Positions 1 through 7,746 of a stretch of DNA of 64,000 bases are shown here, piece by piece. Made by a program: the position numbers and the translations under genes. Every line of letters begins with the position of its first letter. The first letter of the stretch is position 1. The stretch is from Sphingomonadales bacterium 12-68-11 (GTDB lineage Bacteria > Pseudomonadota > Alphaproteobacteria > Sphingomonadales > Sphingomonadaceae), in NCBI GenBank assembly GCA_002279825.1, contig NCCV01000003.1, forward strand, positions 615,643-679,642, read 5' to 3'. Below the pieces are notes generated by a model. It was not told the DNA's origin and did no database searches. It worked only from the letters and a program-made list of their open reading frames with translations.

Positions 1-1470
1 CTCTTCGCGCTCACGAATCAACGCGCGCGGGCTGGGCAGGACCGAGGACTCAGTCCCGTCGAGGCTGAAGCGCGGGTCCTGCAAATGCTCGAGCACTTGT
101 TCGCGGCTGTTCTCATCCTGGAGCGCCCTAGCCAGCCACGCGACAGCCTCCTCCTCTAGTCCCGCGCACAGCAAGGCTACGGCCGCGGAGCCGGATGCAT
201 CGGCGGCATGGGCACGAACGAATTCCAGCTCACGCGCGCCTTCTTCCGAGCGATCGAGTTTGTAGAGCGCACAGGTGCGATAGCTGGCTACCAGCATCTG
301 CGCATAAGGCGAACCGTGCTTCTCCGCGACCGGCCGAGCGAGGTCGGTGGCCGCCAGGCCTTCCGCCCAGCGTCCCTGGCTGACCAGCCGGGCCGCCCGG
401 TTGATGACGAAATTGACGACCCACGGATTCTCGTCGGCCGGCAGTGCCGCCAGCCGGTCGAACACCCGGTCGGCTTCCGCCTTTCTGCCAATGGAATCGA
501 GAGCCTTCACTCGCACATTCAAGGCCCAGCCATCGCCTTCACGAAGCCCGCCGGCGCTACCGGGCTGATCCAGCCAATCGTTCGCAAGCTTCGCCGCCTC
601 TTCATATCGGCCTGCCTGGAGCAGTGCGTAGGCATGCAAGCTCAGGCGATCGGCGTCTTCGGGTTGGTCGATCAGCAGGCCCGCGGTCCAGCTGACGAAC
701 GTGTTCGTAATTCGCGCAAGATTATCACCCGCATGCTCTTCCATTTGCGGCCAGATCGGCTCGTACCGGCGGCGCGTCAGGTACGATATCGCCGCTTCCG
801 GAGAGCGGACGTAAGGAAGCAGGGCATCGACGCGCGTCAGCGTGGCGGTATCGGCGGCATGGCCGAGCGCATATGCGGCGAATACGCCTTGGACTTCGAC
901 GGGCATCTGCTGGAAGCCGGCGGAGCCGGTCACTTCGTAGGCAAAAGCGTCGGCTTCCTTGCCGAGCCCGGCGCGCTGCGCGGTACTCATGGCCATCGTG
1001 ACGTTTTGCGGCGGGAAACGCACCAGTTGGCCCGCCCCTTCAAGCTTTCGCAGCCTTGCAAGAATTTCCGGTCCATCCTTGAGCGCATTGGCAAGGTAGA
1101 GCGCCACGTCGTCAATCGGCGCCGCGCCGAACTCCGCTTCCAGTTGCCGGACCAGGCTGAGCCCCTCCGCGAACCGCCCTTCCTCGGCAGCGCAATAGAT
1201 TTCCGCCACCAACTTCATGCCCTGATTGCCGCGCTGGGCAGGCTGGCGCCGGACCATCTCCTTAAAGTACGGGACTTTGTCGGGGCATGGGTCTCGAAAG
1301 ACTTGGCTTGCCATCTCGCGAGAGCGCGCCGTGAGCTCGGCGTCAGTCATGGCGGAGTAGGTTTGCGCTGCTTGCGCCGCCGCGACGCCGCTATCGTCCC
1401 GAGCCCCGCCTACATGCGCTCCAGCCGCGCCCGCCACAGCCAGCAGCAGAACCGCCCCCCAAGCTCTCAT
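1..1470 (-). CDS. Secreted helical-repeat (TPR-like) protein, partial
   Basis: An open frame of 490 codons starts at ATG 1470 and runs off the left edge without a stop, so the C-terminus is missing. Residues 1-18 form a signal peptide (MRAWGAVLLLAVAGAAGA). The rest is alpha-helical with many Ala, Leu, Glu and Arg residues in a pattern typical of tetratricopeptide repeats, for example around the segments HAYALLQAGRYEEAAKLAND and AARLVSQGRWAEGLAATDLA. Cell-envelope export is inferred. I do not recognise a named family. A long open frame on the opposite strand over the same region lacks protein-like composition. Confidence 0.75.
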   Translation of the reverse strand, partial: MRAWGAVLLLAVAGAAGAHVGGARDDSGVAAAQAAQTYSAMTDAELTARSREMASQVFRDPCPDKVPYFKEMVRRQPAQRGNQGMKLVAEIYCAAEEGRFAEGLSLVRQLEAEFGAAPIDDVALYLANALKDGPEILARLRKLEGAGQLVRFPPQNVTMAMSTAQRAGLGKEADAFAYEVTGSAGFQQMPVEVQGVFAAYALGHAADTATLTRVDALLPYVRSPEAAISYLTRRRYEPIWPQMEEHAGDNLARITNTFVSWTAGLLIDQPEDADRLSLHAYALLQAGRYEEAAKLANDWLDQPGSAGGLREGDGWALNVRVKALDSIGRKAEADRVFDRLAALPADENPWVVNFVINRAARLVSQGRWAEGLAATDLARPVAEKHGSPYAQMLVASYRTCALYKLDRSEEGARELEFVRAHAADASGSAAVALLCAGLEEEAVAWLARALQDENSREQVLEHLQDPRFSLDGTESSVLPSPRALIREREE

Positions 1471-1578
1471 CGCGTCCCCCAAACCCCTTCTGCGGTGAGC
1501 GCGAGTTTGCCGTCTCGCCTGCGCCTATACCAGTCAGAAATGGTGCCAATCTCGCGCGAAGCTCGGCTATGAGAAACC

Positions 1579-1995
1579 ATGCGCCAGGCCCAGATCGCCT
1601 TCGCCATCGAGACGCCTGGCCAGGGCCTGCTCGAGATAACCGATACGGTCGCGGGGTGGTTGCGCGACACCGGCATCGAAACCGGCCTGCTGACGCTATT
1701 CTGCCGCCACACCAGCGCGGGGCTGCTGATAAACGAGAACGCCGCCCCGGCGGTCCAGCGCGACCTGGTGCGCTGGCTCGAAAAAGTCGCGCCCGAGCGC
1801 GCCGGCTATGAGCATGACGACGAAGGCCCCGACGATATGCCCGCGCATATCAAAGCGCTGCTGACCGGCGTCAGCCTGACGATCCCGGTAGCTGGCGGAC
1901 GCCCGCTGCTGGGTACCTGGCAGGGGGTGTTTCTGGCCGAGCACCGCGCCCGCCCGCATACACGCAAAATCGTCGGGCACGTGATCGGAGAATAA
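1579..1995 (+). CDS. YjbQ family protein (UPF0047)
   Basis: The protein has 138 residues, the usual length for the YjbQ/UPF0047 family. Recognisable features are FCRHTSAGLLINENA (about 40-54), a DMPAHIKALLTG segment (about 86-97) and the C-terminal GTWQGVFLAEHR followed by R-K-I. Family members form trimers with a conserved His cluster, and some have weak thiamin-phosphate synthase activity, but the physiological role is unsettled. It lies 38 bp upstream of the transglutaminase-like gene on the same strand, so the two may be cotranscribed. Start is ATG 1579. Confidence 0.88.
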   Translation: MRQAQIAFAIETPGQGLLEITDTVAGWLRDTGIETGLLTLFCRHTSAGLLINENAAPAVQRDLVRWLEKVAPERAGYEHDDEGPDDMPAHIKALLTGVSLTIPVAGGRPLLGTWQGVFLAEHRARPHTRKIVGHVIGE

Positions 1996-2033
1996 CTGAA
2001 ACATCCGCCTGCTACGCGCGTTGCGCCAGTTCC

Positions 2034-2831
2034 ATGCCGATAGACATCTCCACCCGCTTCGTCTTTTCGCTCGACCGCCCGAGCGACGTCCTTCTCCAGT
2101 TCGAGGCGGCGGACATTCCCGAGCAAGAACTGCTCGAAGTCTCGTGCGTCATCCCGCCGGCTGCGCACACCGCGCGGGTCCCGGCGCAGGATGGGATCGG
2201 CGAGCGGGTCTGGCTGCACGCCGAGGGACGCTATCAGATCGAGTATTCGGCGCGGGTCGAGGTCAAGCGGCTGATCCCGGACCTTGGCGGGCTCGCCCGC
2301 CTTCAACCGCATGTCCTTCCGGGCGAAACCGTCGAGTACCTGTTCGATTCGCGGTACTGCCCGGCCAACCAGTTCCAGCCGTTCGTCGAGGCGGAGTTCG
2401 GCGGGCTCGACGGCGGCGAGCGGGTGGTGGCGATGCGCGACTGGATCGCGGATAACTTCAGCTACGTGCCCGGATCGAGCACGTCGCAAACTACCGCGCT
2501 CGACAGTTTCGTCGAACGGCGCGGGATCTGCCGCGACTATGCGCATGTCTTGGTCGCGCTGGCTCGCGCCTCGGCAATTCCGGCCCGCTACGTCAGCGTC
2601 TACGCGCCCGGCGTCACCCCGCAGGATTTCCACGCAGTGGCGGAAGTGTTCCTGGCCGATCCCACGGTGGCGGGCGGCGGTGCCTGGCACATCGTCGATG
2701 CCACCGGCATGGCCGACGCCGCGCAGACGGTGAAGATCGGCGTCGGGCGCGACGCCGCCGACGTCAGCTTTATGACGGTGTTCGGCGAAGCGATTTTCGA
2801 GGACAAGGAAATAAGCGTGGTTGCCCGGTAG
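2034..2831 (+). CDS. Transglutaminase-like cysteine protease family protein
   Basis: The protein has 265 residues. An N-terminal beta domain (about 1-110) is followed by a transglutaminase core. The Cys lies in RRGICRDYAHVLVALARA (about 160-178), the His in FHAVAEVFLADP and the Asp in WHIVDATGMAD, giving a Cys-His-Asp triad in the expected order. There is no signal peptide. Bacterial members are peptidases or amidases of unknown substrate. Two further members of the superfamily lie at 60150-61885. The 86 bp before zwf show no clear terminator. Confidence 0.85.
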   Translation: MPIDISTRFVFSLDRPSDVLLQFEAADIPEQELLEVSCVIPPAAHTARVPAQDGIGERVWLHAEGRYQIEYSARVEVKRLIPDLGGLARLQPHVLPGETVEYLFDSRYCPANQFQPFVEAEFGGLDGGERVVAMRDWIADNFSYVPGSSTSQTTALDSFVERRGICRDYAHVLVALARASAIPARYVSVYAPGVTPQDFHAVAEVFLADPTVAGGGAWHIVDATGMADAAQTVKIGVGRDAADVSFMTVFGEAIFEDKEISVVAR

Positions 2832-2917
2832 CTTTGACTTGCAGCGGCTGCCTTCGCAGTGCAGCACGATGACAGGCGGATTGGGGACTGGCCGATGATC
2901 GCAACCGGGCGCCGGCG

Positions 2918-4348
2918 ATGAGCGCCAAGGCCGATACGCTGCTGCTGTTCGGGGCGACCGGCGACCTGGCCCAGCGCATGCTGCTGCCTTCGCTCTGTGC
3001 GTTGCACGCCGATGGGTTGCTCGATCCAGGCCTACAGATTACGGGGACCGCGCGCGCCGATCTGAGCGACGCCGCCTTTCGCAACTTCGCGCGCGCGGCG
3101 GTCGAAAAGTACCTTCCCGCACAGCGTCGCGGCAGCATGGCCGATTTCCTCAACCGGCTTCATTTCGTGCCGCTCGATGTCACCCAACAGGACGGCTTCG
3201 GCGCGCTGGCGAAAAAGATCGGCCGCCCCGCGGACCGGCTGGCGATCTTCCTGTCGACAGCGCCCGACCTGTTCGAACAGACCATCGCCGGGCTCGCAGC
3301 TGCCGCCCTGTCGGAAGGCGCGCGAATCGGCCTCGAAAAGCCGCTCGGCCACGATCTGGCCTCCAGCCGCGAGATCAACGACGCGGTCGGGCGCGCCTTT
3401 CCCGAGGAGCGGATTTTCCGCATCGACCACTACCTCGGCAAGGAGACGGTCCAGAACCTGATCGCGCTGCGCTTCGCCAACCTGATGTTCGAGCCGCTGT
3501 GGAACGCCCAGCACATCGACCACGTTCAGATCACGGTGGCCGAAACGGTCGGCCTCGAAGGGCGCGTCGGCTTCTACGACGGGGCGGGCGCGCTGCGCGA
3601 CATGGTGCAGAACCACATGCTGCAGCTACTGGCACTGGTAGCGATGGAGCCGCCGACGCATTTCGATGCGAACTCGGTGCGCGACGAGAAGGTGAAGGTG
3701 CTGCGCGCGCTGCGCCCGGTCGGGCCCGGCGAAAGCGTTACCGGACAGTATCGCGGCGGCGCGGTGAAGGGCCAGATCGTCGCCGGGTACGACGAGGAAC
3801 TGGGCCGCGACAGCGAGACCGAGACCTTCGTCGCGCTCAAGGCCCATGTCGACAACTGGCGCTGGAAGGGCGTGCCGTTCTACTTGCGCACCGGCAAGCG
3901 TCTGCCCGAGCGGGTGACCGAGATCCTGGTCCAGTTCCGCGCGATCCCGCATTCGATCTTCGACGGCGCGCGCACCCGCGCCAACCGCCTGCTGATCGGC
4001 ATCCAACCGCAGGAGAACATCACGCTCTCGCTGATGGCCAAAGTGCCGGGGCTCGACCGCGAGGGGCTGAGCTTGCGCGAAGTGCCGCTCAAGATCGCCA
4101 TGACCGACGCGTTCTCGGGCAAGGAAAAGCGGATCGCTTACGAGCGGCTGTTGCTCGACCTGATCGAGGCCAACCAGACGCTGTTCGTCCGCCGCGACGA
4201 AGTGGAGGCGCAGTGGACCTGGATCGACGGGATCCGTGCGCAGTGGCACGCCGAGGGCCTGACTCCCAAGCCCTACAACTCGGGCGCCTGGGGACCGAGC
4301 GCGGCGATCGCGCTCACCGAACGCGACGGGGTAAGCTGGCATGAGTAA
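2918..4348 (+). CDS. zwf: Glucose-6-phosphate 1-dehydrogenase
   Basis: This enzyme oxidises glucose 6-phosphate to 6-phosphogluconolactone with NAD(P)+, the entry step of the Entner-Doudoroff pathway. At 476 residues it has the normal length. The nucleotide-binding motif GATGDLAQRM lies near residues 10-19 and the active-site signature RIDHYLGKE near 168-176. The gene leads an operon zwf-edd-glk-eda in which every junction overlaps; its stop lies 8 bp inside edd. No phosphogluconolactonase gene is present in the operon. The Shine-Dalgarno before ATG 2918 is weak. Confidence 0.97.
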   Translation: MSAKADTLLLFGATGDLAQRMLLPSLCALHADGLLDPGLQITGTARADLSDAAFRNFARAAVEKYLPAQRRGSMADFLNRLHFVPLDVTQQDGFGALAKKIGRPADRLAIFLSTAPDLFEQTIAGLAAAALSEGARIGLEKPLGHDLASSREINDAVGRAFPEERIFRIDHYLGKETVQNLIALRFANLMFEPLWNAQHIDHVQITVAETVGLEGRVGFYDGAGALRDMVQNHMLQLLALVAMEPPTHFDANSVRDEKVKVLRALRPVGPGESVTGQYRGGAVKGQIVAGYDEELGRDSETETFVALKAHVDNWRWKGVPFYLRTGKRLPERVTEILVQFRAIPHSIFDGARTRANRLLIGIQPQENITLSLMAKVPGLDREGLSLREVPLKIAMTDAFSGKEKRIAYERLLLDLIEANQTLFVRRDEVEAQWTWIDGIRAQWHAEGLTPKPYNSGAWGPSAAIALTERDGVSWHE

Positions 4349-6170
4349 GCTCCACCCAACCATCGCCCGCGTCACCGACCGGATCATCGAACGCTCGCTC
4401 GAGAGCCGAGAGCGCTACCTCGAGCTGATGCGGATCGAGGGTGAGCGGCATGCCGATCGCAACGTGGCGATGCCGTGTTCCAATCTCGCGCACGGCTTTG
4501 CCGCGATGGGCGAGGACAAGGAATCGATCGCCAGCCAGCGCGGGCCGAACATCGGTATCGTCAGCGCCTACAACGACACGATCTCATCGCATCAGCCGTT
4601 CGGGCAGTACCCGGCGCAGATGAAGGTCTGGGCGCGCGAAGTCGGCGCGACTGCGCAAGTCGCGGGCTGTACCCCGGCGATGTGCGACGGGGTGACCCAG
4701 GGCACCGACGGCATGGAGCTGAGCCTGTTCAGCCGCGACGTGATCGCGCTGTCCGCCGCGGTCGGCCTCAGCCACGCGATGTACGACAGCGTGGCCATGC
4801 TCGGCATGTGCGACAAGATCGTGCCCGGCCTGCTGATCGGGGGGCTGCGCTTCGGCTACCTGCCGCAGATCTTCATTTCGGCGGGCGCCATGCCGACGGG
4901 CATCGCCAACAAAGAGAAGCAGAGGGTCCGCCAGCTCTATGCCGAAGGCAAGGCGACGCGCGCGGAGCTGCTCGAGAGCGAGGCGAAGAGCTACCACTCG
5001 CCCGGCGTCTGCACGTTTTACGGCACCGCCAATTCCAACCAGATGATGCTCGACCTGATGGGCCTGGCGCTGCCCGGATCGGCGTTCATCCATCCCGGCA
5101 CGCCGCTGCGCCAGGCGCTGACCCGCGCGGCGACGCATCAGCTCGCCAAGATCGTTCGCGGCGGCGGCGACTATCGCCCGCTGGCGCAGTGCGTGGACGA
5201 ACGCGCGATCGTCAACGCCACCGTCGGGCTGCTCGCCACCGGCGGCTCGACCAACCACGCGCTGCACATCCCCGCTTTCGCGCGCGCCGCCGGGATCGCG
5301 ATCGACTGGAACGATATGGACGAACTGAGCGGTGCGGTGCCGCTGATCGCGCGCGTCTATCCCAACGGCGCGGGCGACGTAAACCAGTTCCAGGACGCCG
5401 GCGGGCTCGGTTTCGTGGTCCGCGAACTGATCGATGCGGGGCTGGTCCACCGCGACATCATGACCGTGTTCGGGGACGATCTCGGTGCCTATGCGCGCGA
5501 ACCGTGGCTCGACGGCGACAGGCTGGCGTGGCGCGATGCCGGGCCTTCGGGCGACGAAGCGATGCTGCGCCCCGCCGCCACTCCGTTCCTGCCCGACGGC
5601 GGCATGCGGCTGGTCGAAGGCAATCTCGGTCGCGGCACGTTCAAGACCAGCGCGGTCGAGCGCGATCGCTGGACCATCGAGGCGCCGTGCCGGGTGTTCG
5701 CCACCCAGGGCGAAGTCGCCGCCGCCTTCGCGGCAGGCGAGCTCGACCGCGACGTCGTGGTGGTGGTGCGCTTCCAGGGCCCGCGCGCCAACGGCATGCC
5801 CGAGCTGCATAAGCTGACGCCGCCGCTCGGCGTGCTGCAGGACCGTGGGCACCGCGTCGCGCTGGTCACCGACGGGCGCATGTCCGGGGCGAGCGGGAAA
5901 GTGCCGGCCGCTATCCACGTCAGCCCCGAGGCGCTCGGCGACAAGAACGGCAACTGGGGCCCGCTGGCGCGGCTGCGCGACGGCGACGTGGTGCGCCTGT
6001 GCGGCGAGCACGGCGAGCTTTCCACCACCGCCGATCTCGCGTCGCGCGAGCCTGCCCCCGCCCCGCCCCCGGAGCAGGGCACCGGCCGCGAGCTGTTCGC
6101 CATGTTCCGCCTCGGCGCCGACGAAGCCGAGCGCGGCGGCTCCGCCATGCTCGCGCTGGCGGGGCTGTGA
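4341..6170 (+). CDS. edd: 6-Phosphogluconate dehydratase
   Basis: Edd converts 6-phosphogluconate to 2-keto-3-deoxy-6-phosphogluconate, the defining step of the Entner-Doudoroff pathway. The protein has 609 residues, normal for the IlvD/Edd family of iron-sulfur dehydratases. [19 protein letters not shown] (about 112-130) and [11 protein letters not shown] carry cluster-ligand cysteines, and [16 protein letters not shown] (about 512-527) is the second family signature. The ATG lies inside the end of zwf in an ATGAGTAA junction, so translation is probably coupled. Confidence 0.97.
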   Translation: MSKLHPTIARVTDRIIERSLESRERYLELMRIEGERHADRNVAMPCSNLAHGFAAMGEDKESIASQRGPNIGIVSAYNDTISSHQPFGQYPAQMKVWAREVGATAQVAGCTPAMCDGVTQGTDGMELSLFSRDVIALSAAVGLSHAMYDSVAMLGMCDKIVPGLLIGGLRFGYLPQIFISAGAMPTGIANKEKQRVRQLYAEGKATRAELLESEAKSYHSPGVCTFYGTANSNQMMLDLMGLALPGSAFIHPGTPLRQALTRAATHQLAKIVRGGGDYRPLAQCVDERAIVNATVGLLATGGSTNHALHIPAFARAAGIAIDWNDMDELSGAVPLIARVYPNGAGDVNQFQDAGGLGFVVRELIDAGLVHRDIMTVFGDDLGAYAREPWLDGDRLAWRDAGPSGDEAMLRPAATPFLPDGGMRLVEGNLGRGTFKTSAVERDRWTIEAPCRVFATQGEVAAAFAAGELDRDVVVVVRFQGPRANGMPELHKLTPPLGVLQDRGHRVALVTDGRMSGASGKVPAAIHVSPEALGDKNGNWGPLARLRDGDVVRLCGEHGELSTTADLASREPAPAPPPEQGTGRELFAMFRLGADEAERGGSAMLALAGL

Positions 6171-7126
6171 GCGCCGAACTCGTCGCCATCGACGTGGGCG
6201 GTACGCACGCCCGGTTCGCGCGGGCGACGATCGGCGATGACGGAACGATTGCCCTGGCCGAGCCGGTGACGCTCGCCACGCAGGAATACTCTGGGCTCGA
6301 AGCCGCCTGGGCCGCCTATACCCAGCGCGCCGGCGGCGCAGTGCCGCGCGCTGCTGCCATCGCCATCGCCGGGCCGGTCACCGGCGATAGCGTGCCGATG
6401 ACCAACAGCCGCTGGGTGCTGCGCGTGGCGGCTTTCAAGGCGGCCGCCGGGCTTGAGGCTGTCACCGTGCTCAACGATTTCGGCGCGGTCGCTCACGCGG
6501 TCGCACGCGCTCCAGCAGACATGCTCACGCACGTCGCGGGCCCGGAGGGACCCTTGCCCGATCACGGCACGGTCAGCGTGCTGGGCCCCGGCACCGGGAT
6601 CGGGATCGCGTACTTTCACCGCGATTCCGGCGGTTGCCGCGTGCAGGCGACCGAAGGCGGCCACATCGGATTCGCGCCGCAGGACGCCTTCGAAGACCGG
6701 TTGCTGGCGGACTTGCGCGAACGGCACGGGCGGGTGCCAACCGAAGGGATCAATGCCGGGCCGGGAATCGTGTGGATCTACCGCGCGCTCGGCGGCGACG
6801 CGGCAGCCGACGACCGCACGGTATGGGAGCGCGGCCTGGCGGGCGAGGACGCGCTCGCCGGGCAGGCCATCGACCGGTTCTGCGCCTCGCTCGGCAGCCT
6901 CGCGGGCGATTATGCGCTGGTCCACGGGTCGAGCGCGGTAGTCCTCGCCGGATCGCTCTCTCTGCAGCTCAGGGATCGGCTGCGCGCCGGCGAATTCCAC
7001 TCCCGCTTCTGCGCCAAGCCGCGCTATGAAGCGATGATGGCTGGTATCTCAGTGAAGTTGATTACCCATCCGCAACCGGGGCTGTACGGCGCGGCGGCGG
7101 CTTTCCAGAGCGAGCACATGGCGTGA
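6167..7126 (+). CDS. glk: Glucokinase
   Basis: Glucokinase phosphorylates glucose with ATP and feeds zwf. The protein has 319 residues when started at GTG 6167, which overlaps the edd stop in GTGA. This start places the phosphate-binding motif [10 protein letters not shown] at residues 8-17, as expected for the bacterial glucokinase family. Other motifs are [10 protein letters not shown] (about 102-111), [13 protein letters not shown] (about 140-152) and the [12 protein letters not shown] segment with the catalytic-region glycines. An in-frame upstream extension lies inside edd and has no protein-like composition. It is the third gene of the operon. Confidence 0.94.
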   Translation: MSAELVAIDVGGTHARFARATIGDDGTIALAEPVTLATQEYSGLEAAWAAYTQRAGGAVPRAAAIAIAGPVTGDSVPMTNSRWVLRVAAFKAAAGLEAVTVLNDFGAVAHAVARAPADMLTHVAGPEGPLPDHGTVSVLGPGTGIGIAYFHRDSGGCRVQATEGGHIGFAPQDAFEDRLLADLRERHGRVPTEGINAGPGIVWIYRALGGDAAADDRTVWERGLAGEDALAGQAIDRFCASLGSLAGDYALVHGSSAVVLAGSLSLQLRDRLRAGEFHSRFCAKPRYEAMMAGISVKLITHPQPGLYGAAAAFQSEHMA

Positions 7127-7746
7127 GCGCGATCGAGAGCCTGATGCGCCGCGCCCCGGTCATCCCGGTCCTCGTCATCGACGACGCATCGCAGGCCTAT
7201 CCGCTCGCGCAGGCGCTGGTCGCGGGCGGGTTGCCGGTGCTCGAAGTCACGCTGCGCACCCCCGCCGCGCTGCCCGCGATCGCCGAGATGCGCCGCGTGC
7301 CCGGCGCGATCGTCGGCGCCGGGACCGTGCTCAATCCGCGCCAGTTCGACGACGCGGTCGCGGCCGGCGCCGAGTTCATCGTCTCGCCCGGCCTCACCGA
7401 TAAGTTGGTGAGGCTGGCGATCGGGCACAACATGCCGTTCCTGCCCGGAGTGGCGACGGCGGGCGACATCATGCGCGGGCTCGACTTCGGGCTCTCGCAC
7501 TTCAAGTTCTTCCCCGCGGTGGCTGCCGGCGGCATTCCCGCGCTCAAGGCCCTGATCGCGCCGTTCGGCCAAGTGCGCTTCTGCCCGACCGGCGGGATCA
7601 GCGCCGAGACCGCCCCCGACTGGCTGGCACTGCCCTCGGTGCTGTGCGTCGGCGGCAGCTGGGTCGCACCGCGCGGTGCCAGCATGACTGAAGTCGAAGC
7701 GCTCGCCCGCCAGGCCTCGTTGCTAGGCCGAGGGGCGCTCGTTTGA
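7123..7746 (+). CDS. eda: KDPG/KHG aldolase
   Basis: Eda splits 2-keto-3-deoxy-6-phosphogluconate into pyruvate and glyceraldehyde 3-phosphate. It has 207 residues, the normal length. Family landmarks are EVTLRTPAAL with the catalytic-site Glu (about 40-49), GAGTVLNPRQ (about 66-75), SPGLTD, and the Schiff-base lysine in FKFFPAVAAGG (about 127-137), followed by RFCPTGGIS. GTG 7123 overlaps the glk stop in GTGA. The stop in turn overlaps the TTG start of the next gene. Confidence 0.96.
   Translation: MSAIESLMRRAPVIPVLVIDDASQAYPLAQALVAGGLPVLEVTLRTPAALPAIAEMRRVPGAIVGAGTVLNPRQFDDAVAAGAEFIVSPGLTDKLVRLAIGHNMPFLPGVATAGDIMRGLDFGLSHFKFFPAVAAGGIPALKALIAPFGQVRFCPTGGISAETAPDWLALPSVLCVGGSWVAPRGASMTEVEALARQASLLGRGALV

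Noticed and set aside
208..1572. A 454-codon open frame on the plus strand
   Set aside because: It lies opposite the secreted repeat protein, is rich in Arg and Pro without domain features, and is explained by high GC on the complementary strand.
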